A stretch of DNA of 64,000 nucleotides from Streptomyces sp. NBC_00582 (GCF_036345155.1 NZ_CP107772.1:6200001-6264000), one strand, 5' to 3'. Counted from the first letter of the stretch, positions 24,758-33,965 are shown. Translations and numbers: made by a program. The notes: generated by a model not told the origin, from the letters alone.

Positions 24758-26050
24758 ATGCAGACCGCCACCCAGCCTCTGAACGCCACCACCCTGCGGT
24801 TCGCCACCGCCGGCTCCGTCGACGACGGCAAGTCCACCCTCGTCGGACGGCTGCTGCACGACTCCAAGTCCGTCCTGTCCGACCAGCTCGCCGCCGTCGA
24901 GGCCGCGTCGCTGGCCCGCGGCCAGGACGCCCCCGACCTCGCCCTGCTCACCGACGGACTGCGCGCGGAACGCGAACAGGGCATCACCATCGACGTCGCC
25001 TACCGCTACTTCGCCACCGCCCGGCGCCGGTTCATCCTCGCCGACACCCCCGGCCATGTGCAGTACACCCGCAACATGGTCACCGGCGCCTCCACCGCCG
25101 ACCTCGCCCTCGTCCTCGTCGACGCCCGGCACGGGATCGTCGAGCAGACCCGCCGCCATCTCGCCGTGGCCGCGCTGCTGCGCATCCCCCAGGTGACGCT
25201 CGTCGTCAACAAGATGGACCTGGCGGGCTGCTCCGAGCAGGTCTTCGCGGACATCGCCGCCGAGTTCGCCGCCTGCGCCCGCGCCCTCGGCGTGCCCCGG
25301 GTGACCGCCGTGCCGGTCTCGGCGCTGGACGGCGACAACGTCGTACGCCCCTCCGACCGCATGGACTGGTACGCGGGCCCGACCGTCCTCGAGCACCTGG
25401 AGACCGCGCCCACCGGCACCGACCCGCGCACCGAACCGGTCCGGCTGCCCGTCCAGTACGTCATCCGGCCGCAGACCCCCGGCCACCGCGACTACCGCGG
25501 CTACGCCGGCCGGCTCGCCTCCGGACTGCTGCGGGTCGGCGACCCGGTCACCGTGCTGCCGTCGGGCCGCACCAGCGTCGTCGAGGCCATCGACACCCCG
25601 GCGGGACCGGCCCCGCGGGCGTGGGCGCCGCAGTCGGTGACGGTCCGGCTCGCCGACGACCTCGACATCGCCCGCGGTGACCTGCTGGCCCCCGTGGCCG
25701 ACGCGCCCCGCCCCACCCGCCGGCTGCACGCGACCGTCTGCCATCTCACCGAACGCCCGCTGCGCGCCGGGCAGCGCGTGCTGCTGCGGCACACCACCCG
25801 GACCGTGCGGGCGGTCGTCGAGGAGATCGGCTCCCGGCTCGACCTGCACGACCTGACGGAAGGCCCGGGCCCCGGCACGCTCGAGGTCAACGACATCGGC
25901 CGGATCGTGGTGCGCACCGCCGAACCGGTCAGCGTCGACGCCTACGCCGCCCTGCGCGGCACCGGATCCTTCCTGCTCGTCGACCCGGACGACGGCAGCA
26001 CCCTGACGGCGGGCATGGCCGACGCCCCGGGACCCTCGGAAGGAGTGTGA
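24758..26050 (+). CDS. cysN: Sulfate adenylyltransferase subunit 1, GTPase
   Basis: A 430-residue EF-Tu-like GTPase. G1 is GSVDDGKSTLVGRLL, G3 is DTPGHVQYTRNM and G4 is NKMD, followed by beta-barrel domains typical of CysN. GTP hydrolysis drives APS formation by CysD. It has no fused APS kinase domain, in keeping with the separate CysC. A gap of 125 nt follows before the precursor-peptide gene; it holds a likely start region for the peptide operon but no clear terminator. Confidence 0.95.
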   Translation: MQTATQPLNATTLRFATAGSVDDGKSTLVGRLLHDSKSVLSDQLAAVEAASLARGQDAPDLALLTDGLRAEREQGITIDVAYRYFATARRRFILADTPGHVQYTRNMVTGASTADLALVLVDARHGIVEQTRRHLAVAALLRIPQVTLVVNKMDLAGCSEQVFADIAAEFAACARALGVPRVTAVPVSALDGDNVVRPSDRMDWYAGPTVLEHLETAPTGTDPRTEPVRLPVQYVIRPQTPGHRDYRGYAGRLASGLLRVGDPVTVLPSGRTSVVEAIDTPAGPAPRAWAPQSVTVRLADDLDIARGDLLAPVADAPRPTRRLHATVCHLTERPLRAGQRVLLRHTTRTVRAVVEEIGSRLDLHDLTEGPGPGTLEVNDIGRIVVRTAEPVSVDAYAALRGTGSFLLVDPDDGSTLTAGMADAPGPSEGV

Positions 26051-26175
26051 GAACCCCTCTGGACGATCATGAAAATGTCATGCCGAGCCGGTGACCCCGG
26101 CACTGTCGGCCCGTCCCTCGCCCCGGAAGACTTCTCCTCACCGAGAGACACCCACCGCGAGGGAAGGGCCGATCC

Positions 26176-26328
26176 ATGAACCTCAACGCCGCCACCAACG
26201 CGTTCCCCACCACCGACGCCCCCGCCGCCGAGGGCCTCGTCATCGAGGACCTCGCCGCGCTGGCCGCCGAGCCGTTCCAGCCGGGCACCTGCATCTGCTG
26301 GACGGAGACCTCCGCGCTCGCCGAGTGA
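26176..26328 (+). CDS. Putative azole-type (LAP/TOMM) RiPP precursor peptide
   Basis: A 50-residue peptide with ATG after GGGAAGGG. The first 37 residues look like a leader, with an acidic hydrophobic stretch LVIEDLAALAAEPF suited to binding a RiPP recognition element. The end TCICWTETSALAE concentrates the residues that YcaO enzymes cyclise: Cys39, Cys41, Thr38, Thr43, Thr45 and Ser46. A fused YcaO protein is encoded 33 nt downstream and a SagB dehydrogenase after that. I do not recognise the core as a known product. It is inferred to become a thiazole/oxazole- or azoline-bearing peptide; leader cleavage site and protease are unknown. Confidence 0.8.
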   Translation: MNLNAATNAFPTTDAPAAEGLVIEDLAALAAEPFQPGTCICWTETSALAE

Positions 26329-26361
26329 CCCAGCCGCGCAGACCGCAGCCGATCAGGGGGA

Positions 26362-28743
26362 ATGGGGGGAACGGCAGTGACGAAGCACACGACGGCGACA
26401 GACACCGCAGCGACGCACACGGTGGCGATCCAGCAGCACGACGTACGGCCCGGACTGGCCTTCAAGCACCATCTGACCGCCGAAGTGGTCCCGGGTGAGG
26501 GGGTGTTCCTGGTGTCCGAACGCGGCGTGACCGTGCTGCGCGGCACCGGTGTCACCGAACTCGCCCCGCTCCTCGACGGCACCCGCACGCTCGACCAGCT
26601 CGCCGAGGAGGCGCCCGCCGGACTCTTCCCGGCGCAGGTGCGCAAACTCGTCGCGGACCTCCTCGACAACGGGCTGCTCACCCACCGCCCGCCGGACGCG
26701 GGCACCCGCGGCGACGAGGCCTTCTGGAACCTCGCGGGCATGGACGGCCCCGCCGCCGCCCGCCGCACCGCCGGTGCCACCGTCACGGTCGCCTCGGTGG
26801 GCACCCACGCCCGCCGCGCCGCCCCCGACATGACCGCCGCGCTCACCGCCGACGGCCTGCGCCTGCACCGGCCCGGCCACGACACCGAACCCCCCGGTCT
26901 CGCCGTCGTCCTCTGCGACAGCTACCTCGACCCGGCACTCGCCACCCTCGACGCCCACTACCGCACCGCCGGCACCCCGTGGCTGCTGGTCCGCCTGACG
27001 GGCGAACAGCCCTGGATCGGCCCCGTGTTCCGGCCCGCCGGCGCCGGCGCCGACGGCGCCGGCGGGAGCGAGGGCCGGGGCGACGGCCCCTGCTGGCACT
27101 GTCTCGCCGAGCCCCTGCGCCGCAACCGCCCCGCCGAGGCGTTCCTGGGCGAGGCCCTCGGCCGCCCCGTGCGCACCCCGCCGTCCGCCCTCGCCGCCGG
27201 CCGGGCCGCCGGACTGCACCTGGCCTGCCTGGAGGCCGTGAAGTGGCTCGCCGGACAGCGCCACCCGGGCCAGTCCGCCCTGTGGGCCCTCAACCCGCTG
27301 GACCTGACGAGCCGCCACCATCCGGTGCGCCGCCGCCCCCAGTGCCCCTCCTGCGGCGACCCCTCCCTGATGAGACGCCAGGTCGAGGCCCCCTTCACGA
27401 TCACCTCCCGCCCCAAGACCGCCACCGGCACCGGAGAGCGCGCGCTGTCCCCGGAGCGGATGCTCGAACGCCACGGCCACCTCGTCGACGACCTGACCGG
27501 CGTGGTCAAGGAGATCCGCCGCGACCGCCGCGGCCCCGGCTTCCTCAACTGCTTCCACTCCGGCCACAACCCGGCCACCGCCCCCACCGGCCTCGCCGGG
27601 ATCCGGAACGGACTGCGCACCCACAGCTCCGGCAAGGGCACCACCGAGACCCAGGCGAAGGTCAGCGCCCTGTGCGAGGCCGTGGAGCGGCACAGCGGCT
27701 GGTTCCAGGGGGACGAGCCGACCGTACGGGCCGCCTACCGGGACGTCGCCGACCGGGCGGTGCACCCGGACGGCGTGCAGCTGTTCCACCCCCGCCAGTA
27801 CGAGGGCCGCGAGCGCTGGAACGCCACCCACGGCCCGGCGCACCGCGTGTGCGAGCCCTTCGACGAGAGCGCGCCCGTCGAGTGGACCCCGATGTGGTCC
27901 CTGACCGACGGCCGCCACCGTCTCGTGCCCACCGCGATGCTCTACTACAACGCCCCCGGCGACCGCCGCCCGTTCGCCGCCACCTCCAACGGCTCGGCGG
28001 CCGGCGGCTCCCGCGAGGACGCCGTCGTGCAGGGCTTCCTGGAACTCGTCGAACGCGACGCGGTCGCCCTGTGGTGGTACAACCGCACCCGGCAGCCCGG
28101 CGTCGACCTCGACGCCTTCGGCGACCCGTGGGTCGCGCGGATCCGCGAGGAACACCAAGGGCTCGACCGCCGCCTGTGGGTCCTCGACCTCACCAGCGAC
28201 CTCGGCGTCCCCGTGTTCGCCGCCCTGTCCGCGCGCACCGACAAACCGGCCCAGGACATCACCCTCGGCTTCGGCGCCCACTTCGACGCCCGGATCGCCC
28301 TGCGCCGCGCGGTCGCCGAACTGAACCAGATGCTGCCGCCGGTCGCCCGGGCCCGGGCCGACGGCTCCGGCTACAGCTGCGACGACCCGGCCGTCCTGTC
28401 CTGGTGGCGGACCGCCACCACCGACGACCAGCCCTACCTGCTGCCCGCCCCCACCGGGACGCCCCGCACCCCCGAGGACTTCCCGTACACCCCGCGCGCC
28501 GACCTGGCCGACGACGTCGCCGAAGCCGTACGGATCGTCCGCGGCCTCGGCAGCGAACTCCTCGTCCTCGACCAGACCCGTCCCGACACCGACGTGCCCG
28601 TCGTGAAGGTGGTGGTGCCCGGTCTGCGCACCTTCTGGGCCCGCTTCGGCCCCGGCCGCCTCTACGACGTGCCGGTCCGCCTGGGGCGCCGCTCCACCCC
28701 CGTCCGCTACGAGGACCTCAACCCGGTCCCGCTGTTCCTGTGA
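26362..28743 (+). CDS. Fused azoline-forming cyclodehydratase: recognition domain, E1-like and YcaO domains
   Basis: A 793-residue protein. Residues about 30-110 form a winged-helix RiPP recognition element, residues about 115-370 an E1-like (ThiF-derived) domain with four zinc-binding Cys (C244, C247, C328, C331 in CWHC and CPSC), and residues about 380-793 the YcaO domain. ATP/Mg motifs are GKGTTETQAKVSALCEAVER (from residue 424) and GSREDAVVQGFLELVERDAV. The C-terminus NPVPLFL is Pro-containing, as in azoline-forming YcaO proteins. It turns Cys, Ser or Thr of a precursor into azolines using ATP. ATG 26362 is chosen; GTG 26377 also has a good ribosome site. Substrate is presumably the peptide encoded just upstream. 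Confidence 0.92.
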   Translation: MGGTAVTKHTTATDTAATHTVAIQQHDVRPGLAFKHHLTAEVVPGEGVFLVSERGVTVLRGTGVTELAPLLDGTRTLDQLAEEAPAGLFPAQVRKLVADLLDNGLLTHRPPDAGTRGDEAFWNLAGMDGPAAARRTAGATVTVASVGTHARRAAPDMTAALTADGLRLHRPGHDTEPPGLAVVLCDSYLDPALATLDAHYRTAGTPWLLVRLTGEQPWIGPVFRPAGAGADGAGGSEGRGDGPCWHCLAEPLRRNRPAEAFLGEALGRPVRTPPSALAAGRAAGLHLACLEAVKWLAGQRHPGQSALWALNPLDLTSRHHPVRRRPQCPSCGDPSLMRRQVEAPFTITSRPKTATGTGERALSPERMLERHGHLVDDLTGVVKEIRRDRRGPGFLNCFHSGHNPATAPTGLAGIRNGLRTHSSGKGTTETQAKVSALCEAVERHSGWFQGDEPTVRAAYRDVADRAVHPDGVQLFHPRQYEGRERWNATHGPAHRVCEPFDESAPVEWTPMWSLTDGRHRLVPTAMLYYNAPGDRRPFAATSNGSAAGGSREDAVVQGFLELVERDAVALWWYNRTRQPGVDLDAFGDPWVARIREEHQGLDRRLWVLDLTSDLGVPVFAALSARTDKPAQDITLGFGAHFDARIALRRAVAELNQMLPPVARARADGSGYSCDDPAVLSWWRTATTDDQPYLLPAPTGTPRTPEDFPYTPRADLADDVAEAVRIVRGLGSELLVLDQTRPDTDVPVVKVVVPGLRTFWARFGPGRLYDVPVRLGRRSTPVRYEDLNPVPLFL

Positions 28744-28783
28744 CGCCCCCCACCGTCCCGCCGTCCTTACCGAGGTCTCGCCG

Positions 28784-30232
28784 ATGAATGCCGCCGCCCC
28801 GTCCCTGATGCCGCTGTGGTCGCTGCGTGAGGACTGCGGATTCAGGTCCGTGCCCGGCGACCCGGGCGCCGGTGTCGTCAGCACCCCCTGGGAGGAGATC
28901 CGCCTCGACGCCCGCACCCCGGCCGTCGGCCGGGCCCTGGAACGCATGACGTACGGCCCGGTCTCCCTCGACAACGTGCTGCCCGGCTTCAGCGAGGGCA
29001 CCGGGCCGGCCGAGGAACGCCCGCAGTACGACGCCCTGGACGCCGTCCTCGGACGGCTCCAGCACGTCGTGGTGCGCACCCTCGCCCTCGCCGGCGGCAC
29101 CGACCACGTCACCGTCGTCCCCATCGCCCGCCGCGCCCGGTTCACCCCCCGCCGCCCCGGCGCGCACGCCGTCCACCGCCTGTCCCGGTTCGTCACCCTC
29201 ACCGCCGGCCCCGAGGGCTGGATCGCTGAGTCCGCGCTCGCCGCGCACCGGGTCGTCCTGCACACCCCGCAGGCCGGCTGGCTGATCAGCTGCTACGCCC
29301 GCCCCACCGCCGTCGGCGAGGTGTCCCGGCTGCTCGGCCTGCCGGTCGCCGAGACCTCCCTGGTCGTCGGCTACCTGGAGGCCGCCGGCATGCTCGTCCC
29401 CGGCACCCCCCGCGAGCAAGACCCCGGCGGCTACACCTTCGCCGAGGACGAGGACCCGGCGCTGGCCCCCTGGTCGCCGCGGGAACTCCTGGTCCACCAG
29501 CGCAGCAGGCCCGGCGCGCACGACGAGCCGGTGGGGGAGTACGACAACGATGGCAGCCCCGTGACCTGGGCGCCCGAGGCCGGCCCCCGGGGGGTCCCCG
29601 CCATCCCCCTGCCCGTCCCCGGCGGGTCGGCCCGGCGCGGACCCGGCCTCGGCGAGGTCCTCGCCGCCCGCCGCTCCGAGCGCCCCGACGACGGACGACC
29701 CCTCTCCCTCGACCAGCTCGGCGAGCTGCTGCACCGCTCCGCCGCCGAACGCCCCGGCGGCGGCCGCCCCTACCCGAGCCTCGGCTCGCGCTACCCGCTG
29801 GAGCTGTACCTCACCGTCAGCGGCGGCGGCGACCTCAAGCGCGGGGTGTACCACTACGACCCGCACGGCCACCGCCTCGCCGCGCTGGACCCGGCGCCCG
29901 ACCTGGTCGACGACCTGCTCGCCGAGGCCGCCGCGCACGCCGGCCTCAGCCAGGAGCCGTCGGTGCTGATCAGCATGACGGCCCGGTACCGCCGTATCGC
30001 CGGCTCCTACCGGGGCACCGCCTACAGCGCCCTGCTCAAGGAGGTCGGCGCCCTCCAGCAGACCCTGTACCTGGTGGCGACCGCGATGGGCCTCGGGCCC
30101 TGCGCGCTGGCGTTCGGCGACACCGAGGCGGCGGCCCGCGCCTTCGGCCTGGACTGGCGCGCCGAACCGGGCGTCGGGGAGTTCGTGGTCTCGGCACTCC
30201 CTGCGATCGAGGCGGGCGACCCTATGCTGTAG
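28784..30232 (+). CDS. SagB-type azoline dehydrogenase (FMN)
   Basis: A 482-residue protein. The C-terminal part from about residue 285 is the nitroreductase-like SagB/ThcOx domain (LGEVLAARRSERPDDGRPLSLDQLGELL in two halves, YPSLGSRYPLELYLTVSG, YRGTAYSALLKEVGALQQTLYLVATAMGLGPCALAFGD in parts). The N-terminal 250 residues hold a region that resembles a second recognition/winged-helix domain (VGEVSRLLGLPVAETSLVVGYLEAAGML). It would oxidise azolines made by the YcaO protein to thiazole or oxazole rings. It follows the YcaO gene by 40 nt and ends 34 nt before the histidine kinase gene. No dedicated protease or transporter follows. Confidence 0.9.
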   Translation: MNAAAPSLMPLWSLREDCGFRSVPGDPGAGVVSTPWEEIRLDARTPAVGRALERMTYGPVSLDNVLPGFSEGTGPAEERPQYDALDAVLGRLQHVVVRTLALAGGTDHVTVVPIARRARFTPRRPGAHAVHRLSRFVTLTAGPEGWIAESALAAHRVVLHTPQAGWLISCYARPTAVGEVSRLLGLPVAETSLVVGYLEAAGMLVPGTPREQDPGGYTFAEDEDPALAPWSPRELLVHQRSRPGAHDEPVGEYDNDGSPVTWAPEAGPRGVPAIPLPVPGGSARRGPGLGEVLAARRSERPDDGRPLSLDQLGELLHRSAAERPGGGRPYPSLGSRYPLELYLTVSGGGDLKRGVYHYDPHGHRLAALDPAPDLVDDLLAEAAAHAGLSQEPSVLISMTARYRRIAGSYRGTAYSALLKEVGALQQTLYLVATAMGLGPCALAFGDTEAAARAFGLDWRAEPGVGEFVVSALPAIEAGDPML

Positions 30233-30266
30233 CTCGACCGAAATCGCATTCGAGTGGGGGGTTTCA

Positions 30267-31502
30267 GTGCGATGGTTCCGTCCTTTGGTGTCCGCCGGGC
30301 CGATGCGTGAAAGACCGGTCAGCAACGTCGAACTGGCTCCGAGGATGGCCTCCGCGATCACCACCGTGGTCATCCTCTGCTTCTTCGGGGTGGCCCTGAC
30401 CTACGCGGCGCGCGGCGGCCTGGGCGCGCTCGGCCTGACCTCGTTCTGTGTGCTGATGGCGCTGCTGCTCGGGCTGCAGTTCTGCCACTCCTTCCCGGCC
30501 CGGGCCCCGCGCTGGGCACGCCGTCACCGGTTCACCCTCGCCGCCCAGGCGGTGCTCACCTTCGGGCCGTTCGCGTTCTTCGGCGACGCCTGGCTCGGCA
30601 TGCCCGGCTTCCTGTGCTCGTCCTGTCTGCTGGTGCTGCGCCCGGCCCTCGCCTGGGCCGCGTTCGGCCTGGTCGTCGCGGCGACGGGCGCGGTGAACTT
30701 CCTCGTCGGCTACGGCGTGGGCGAACTGGCGTACAACCTCGTCGCGACCACCCTCACCGGTCTGGTGGTGTACGGGCTGAGCCGGCTGACCGGTCTCATC
30801 GCCGAGGTGCAGGCCGCCCGGGACGAACTGGTCCGGGTCACCCTCGCCCAGGAGCGGGTGCGGTTCGCCCGCGATCTGCACGACCTGCTCGGCTTCAGCC
30901 TGTCCACCATCACCCTCAAGTGTGAGCTCACGCACCGGCTGGTGCGGGTCGACCCCGAGCGGGCGGAGACCGAGATCACCGAGATCGTGCAGGCGGCCCG
31001 GCAGGCGTCCGCGGAGGTGCGCTCGGTGGCGGGCAGCTATCTGCGCATGTGCCTGGACCGGGAACTCCCGGCGGCGTCCTCGCTGTTGCGGGCGGTCGGC
31101 ATCCACGCCGAGGTGCGGGTGGCCACGGGAGCGGTGTCCCCGGCGGTCGACTCGGTCCTCGCGACCGTGCTGCGCGAGGGCGTCACCAACATCCTGCGGC
31201 ACAGCAAGGCCCAGAAGTGTGTGATCGAGGCGGGCGCCCGGGACGGCCGGGTGCGGCTGGCCATCGCCAACGACGGGCTGCGCGACGCCCGTTCCGCCCA
31301 CTTCGCGGACCTGCCCGGCGCCACGGGGTGCGGCGGCAACGGACTGAGCTCTCTGGCGGCCCGCGCCGAGAGCCTCGGCGGCACCCTGACCTCCGGGGAA
31401 CGCCCCGACGGCTGGTTCGAACTGACCGTCACCGTCCCGGCCGACGCGGGCGGCGACGAGGACTCCCTGGCCACCACCGGGCGCAGCCCGGGCCGCTCCT
31501 GA
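30267..31502 (+). CDS. Membrane sensor histidine kinase, DesK/NarX-like
   Basis: A 411-residue protein with GTG start after GTGGGGGG. Five or six hydrophobic helices fill residues about 27-170, followed by the HisKA_3 dimerisation motif RFARDLHDLLGFSLS with the phosphorylated His205, and an ATPase domain with AIANDG and GGNGLSSLAARAESLGG. It pairs with the NarL-type regulator encoded convergently just downstream; the stops are 16 nt apart. Location after the peptide genes suggests control of that operon, but this arrangement is also common for stand-alone systems. The signal is unknown. Confidence 0.9.
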   Translation: MRWFRPLVSAGPMRERPVSNVELAPRMASAITTVVILCFFGVALTYAARGGLGALGLTSFCVLMALLLGLQFCHSFPARAPRWARRHRFTLAAQAVLTFGPFAFFGDAWLGMPGFLCSSCLLVLRPALAWAAFGLVVAATGAVNFLVGYGVGELAYNLVATTLTGLVVYGLSRLTGLIAEVQAARDELVRVTLAQERVRFARDLHDLLGFSLSTITLKCELTHRLVRVDPERAETEITEIVQAARQASAEVRSVAGSYLRMCLDRELPAASSLLRAVGIHAEVRVATGAVSPAVDSVLATVLREGVTNILRHSKAQKCVIEAGARDGRVRLAIANDGLRDARSAHFADLPGATGCGGNGLSSLAARAESLGGTLTSGERPDGWFELTVTVPADAGGDEDSLATTGRSPGRS

Positions 31503-31518
31503 CGGCCGCCACCCGCGC

Positions 31519-32124
31519 CTACAGCCAGCCCGAGTCGCGGGCGATCCGTACCGCGTCCATCCGGTTGCGGGCGTTGAGGCGGGTGACGGCGGCGGTCAGA
31601 TAGTTGCGGACGGTGCCCGCGGACAGGAACAGGGCGCGGGCGATCGCCGGCACCTCCTCGCCCTGGGCGGCCAGCCGCAGCACCTCGGTCTCCCGGGCAC
31701 TGAGCGGGCTCTCCCCGGCCTGCAGGGCGCTGAGCGCCAGATCGGGGTCGACGACCCGCCCCCCGGCGGCCACCTCCCGGATCGCCGCCGCGAGCCGGGC
31801 GGGCTCGGTGTCCTTCAGCAGGAACCCGGAGGCGTGCGCGGCGAGCGCCCGGCGCAGATTGCCGGGCCGGCCGAGCGTGGTGAGGATCGCCGTACGGCAC
31901 TCGGGCAGCTTCTCGTGCAGCAGCCCGGCCGCCTCGATGCCGTCGATGCCGGGCATGTCGATGTCGAGCACCGCCACGTCGGGCCGGTGCTCCAGGGCCA
32001 GCGGCAGCACCTGGTCGCCGTTCCCCGTCTCGGCGACGACCTCGATGTCGGTCTCCAGCTCCAGCAGCGAGGCCAGAGCCCGGCGGAGCATGACCATGTC
32101 CTCCGCGAGCAGCACTCGGATCAC
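31519..32124 (-). CDS. NarL/LuxR-family response regulator
   Basis: A 201-residue regulator. The receiver domain has LLAEDM near the N-terminus, the phosphoacceptor Asp54 in VLDIDMPGIDG, and the conserved Lys in SGFLLKDTEP. The C-terminal LuxR-type helix-turn-helix reads LSARETEVLRLAAQGEEVPAIA. The GTG at 32124 follows GGGGGGAA; the longer frame upstream is non-coding in style. Cognate of the adjacent histidine kinase. Convergent orientation means the pair is made from two promoters. Confidence 0.92.
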   Translation of the reverse strand: MIRVLLAEDMVMLRRALASLLELETDIEVVAETGNGDQVLPLALEHRPDVAVLDIDMPGIDGIEAAGLLHEKLPECRTAILTTLGRPGNLRRALAAHASGFLLKDTEPARLAAAIREVAAGGRVVDPDLALSALQAGESPLSARETEVLRLAAQGEEVPAIARALFLSAGTVRNYLTAAVTRLNARNRMDAVRIARDSGWL

Positions 32125-32324
32125 TGATTCCCCCCGGTCCAGTGCGATGATCGGTCTGGCGTGAACCTTACGCGGGAACGCGCTTGTCGGGCAGGGCTGT
32201 TGCCCTCGTCCACAGCAGGCCGTGACCGGACGGGCACCTGATTCCACCGGCGATCACTCGATGGGCGTTACACCCAAATCCTGGTCAAGCGCGTCCGAAA
32301 ACAACGGGTGCCCGAGGCAACGGT

Positions 32325-33905
32325 TCAGGACGGCGGCACGTGCGTGAAGCGGGCGGCCACCCGCAGATCCGCCTCGACGAGCGCCGCGGTCGCCGCCAGC
32401 TCGGGCACCAGGTCCCGTACACACTCCCGCGCGGTCCGCCGCGCCGTGTGCGTCGCGACCCCGACCGCCGCGACCACCCGCCCCGTCCGGTCCCGCACGG
32501 GCACCGCGACCGACCGCAGCCCCTGCTCCAGTTCCTCGTCGACGAAGGCGGACTCGCCCTCGTAACGCCCCGTCAGCACCCGTCCCGCCGCCGTCAGCCC
32601 GGCCGGCCGCCGCGCGCCCACGGTCACGTCCACACTCATCACATGGGGTGCGGCCACCGAGGCCGTGTACTGGATCTCGTCGCCCCCCTCGGTGAGGACC
32701 GCGAGCGCCGTCGACTCCTGGACCCGCCGCGCGAGCGCCGCGAGATGCGGGGTGGCGATGCGGGCCAGGGTCGTACGGGACAGGGGCGGGAAGCCGAGGG
32801 AGAGGACGCGCGGGGTGAGCGCGAAGGTCCGCTCGGGCCCCCCGGACGTCACAAGGCCCAGGTGCTCGTAGGTGATCAGCGCCCGCCGTGCGGTGGCCCG
32901 CGCCAGCCCCGTCGCCCGGGCGACCTCCGCCAGCGTGAGCTCGGCGCGGCCCTCCCCGAACGCGGTCAGGACGGTCAGCCCACGCGCCAGGGACTCGATG
33001 AACTCCCGGCCCAGCTCCTGCTTGGACGCGCCCGTCCACAGCGCCAGCCCGGCGGGCGGCGGCCCCGGATCCGCCGCCGGAGCCCGCCGCAGCTCCTCCT
33101 CCATCGCCGCGACCGCCGCCCGCAGCCGGGGCAGCAGGGTGTCGCGCAGACCGGCCGCCGTGTGCCGGCTGGTGTGGCTCACCACGTTCGCCACACAAGC
33201 CACCCGCCCCGTCCCCGGCGCCCGTACCGGCACCGACACCGCCACCAGGCCCGGCTCGATGAGCTGGTCGTCGAGGGCCCAGCCCTCCTCGGCCGCCCGC
33301 TCCGCCCGCCGTACGAAGTCCTCGTCGGGCGCCCGGTGCGGGGCGGCCGGCACAGCGGGGAAGGACCGGTCCTCGGGGTCGGCCGCCCGGCGTTCGCGCC
33401 AGCGCTCCCAGTCCGCCTCCGTCCACGAGGCGGCGAACAGCGGGCCCGGCGCGGTGCGTTCGGCGGGCAGCAGATCGCCGATCCGGAAGCTCAGGGACAT
33501 CGCCCGCCGGCGGGTCGCCTGGTGGATGAAACGGATGCCGTCCCGGTCGGCGACGGCCAGGGACACCGACTCGTCGAGCTCGTCGGCGAGCGCGTCGGCC
33601 CGCCCGCCCAGCAGCGCGGGCAGCCGCAGCGCGGCCAGACAGGCGTTGCCCAGCTCCATGACCCGGGGCGTGAGCAGGGCGTCCCGGCCCTCCAGCCGGG
33701 CGTACCCCATGCGCACCAGGGTCGCGACGACCCGGTCCACCGTCGACCGGGCGAGCCCCGTGGCGCGCTCCAGCTCGCTCAGCCGCATCGCCCCGCCCGC
33801 CCCGGTCAGCTCCCGCAGCACGGCCACCCCGCGCATCAGCGGCACCACGGCCTCCGCGGGAGCGCCCGCCTCGGGGCCGGGGGTGGTGGTCGTCTTCGCG
33901 GGCAT
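32325..33905 (-). CDS. Tandem double IclR-type regulator
   Basis: A 526-residue protein holding two full IclR units in one chain. The first has a helix-turn-helix at about residues 30-80 (MRLSELERATGLARSTVDRVVATL in two halves) and an effector domain to about 250; the second has its own helix-turn-helix at about 325-375 (LTLAEVARATGLARATARRALIT) and effector domain to the end (PVRDRTGRVVAAVGVATHT). Normal IclR proteins are about 260 residues and form dimers, so this one may be an intramolecular dimer. The promoter-proximal ATG gives a Thr/Pro-rich start. Target unknown; neighbours on both sides are unrelated. Confidence 0.88.
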   Translation of the reverse strand: MPAKTTTTPGPEAGAPAEAVVPLMRGVAVLRELTGAGGAMRLSELERATGLARSTVDRVVATLVRMGYARLEGRDALLTPRVMELGNACLAALRLPALLGGRADALADELDESVSLAVADRDGIRFIHQATRRRAMSLSFRIGDLLPAERTAPGPLFAASWTEADWERWRERRAADPEDRSFPAVPAAPHRAPDEDFVRRAERAAEEGWALDDQLIEPGLVAVSVPVRAPGTGRVACVANVVSHTSRHTAAGLRDTLLPRLRAAVAAMEEELRRAPAADPGPPPAGLALWTGASKQELGREFIESLARGLTVLTAFGEGRAELTLAEVARATGLARATARRALITYEHLGLVTSGGPERTFALTPRVLSLGFPPLSRTTLARIATPHLAALARRVQESTALAVLTEGGDEIQYTASVAAPHVMSVDVTVGARRPAGLTAAGRVLTGRYEGESAFVDEELEQGLRSVAVPVRDRTGRVVAAVGVATHTARRTARECVRDLVPELAATAALVEADLRVAARFTHVPPS

Positions 33906-33965
33906 CGGCTCTCCGGTACGGCGGTCTGGGCAGCCCTACCGTAAACCGGCCGTCCGGGGCGGGGC

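Noticed and set aside
23188..26050. CysC-CysD-CysN as the housekeeping sulfate assimilation operon
   Set aside because: No CysH, sulfite reductase or sulfate transporter gene accompanies them, and they are translationally coupled to the LysZ-LysK gene after a sulfotransferase.
26069..26179. A 36-codon frame (MKMSCRAGDPG...) whose stop overlaps the precursor-peptide start
   Set aside because: No ribosome site precedes its ATG, the composition is that of non-coding leader, and open frames of this length are common in such GC-rich DNA. Conservation could reverse this.
1..32150. Vzb10/11 or AziU3/U2-type aziridine synthase within the cluster
   Set aside because: None of the proteins here resembles what I remember of these enzymes, and all genes of suitable size have another clear family. 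Absence from the window is reported, not absence from the cluster.
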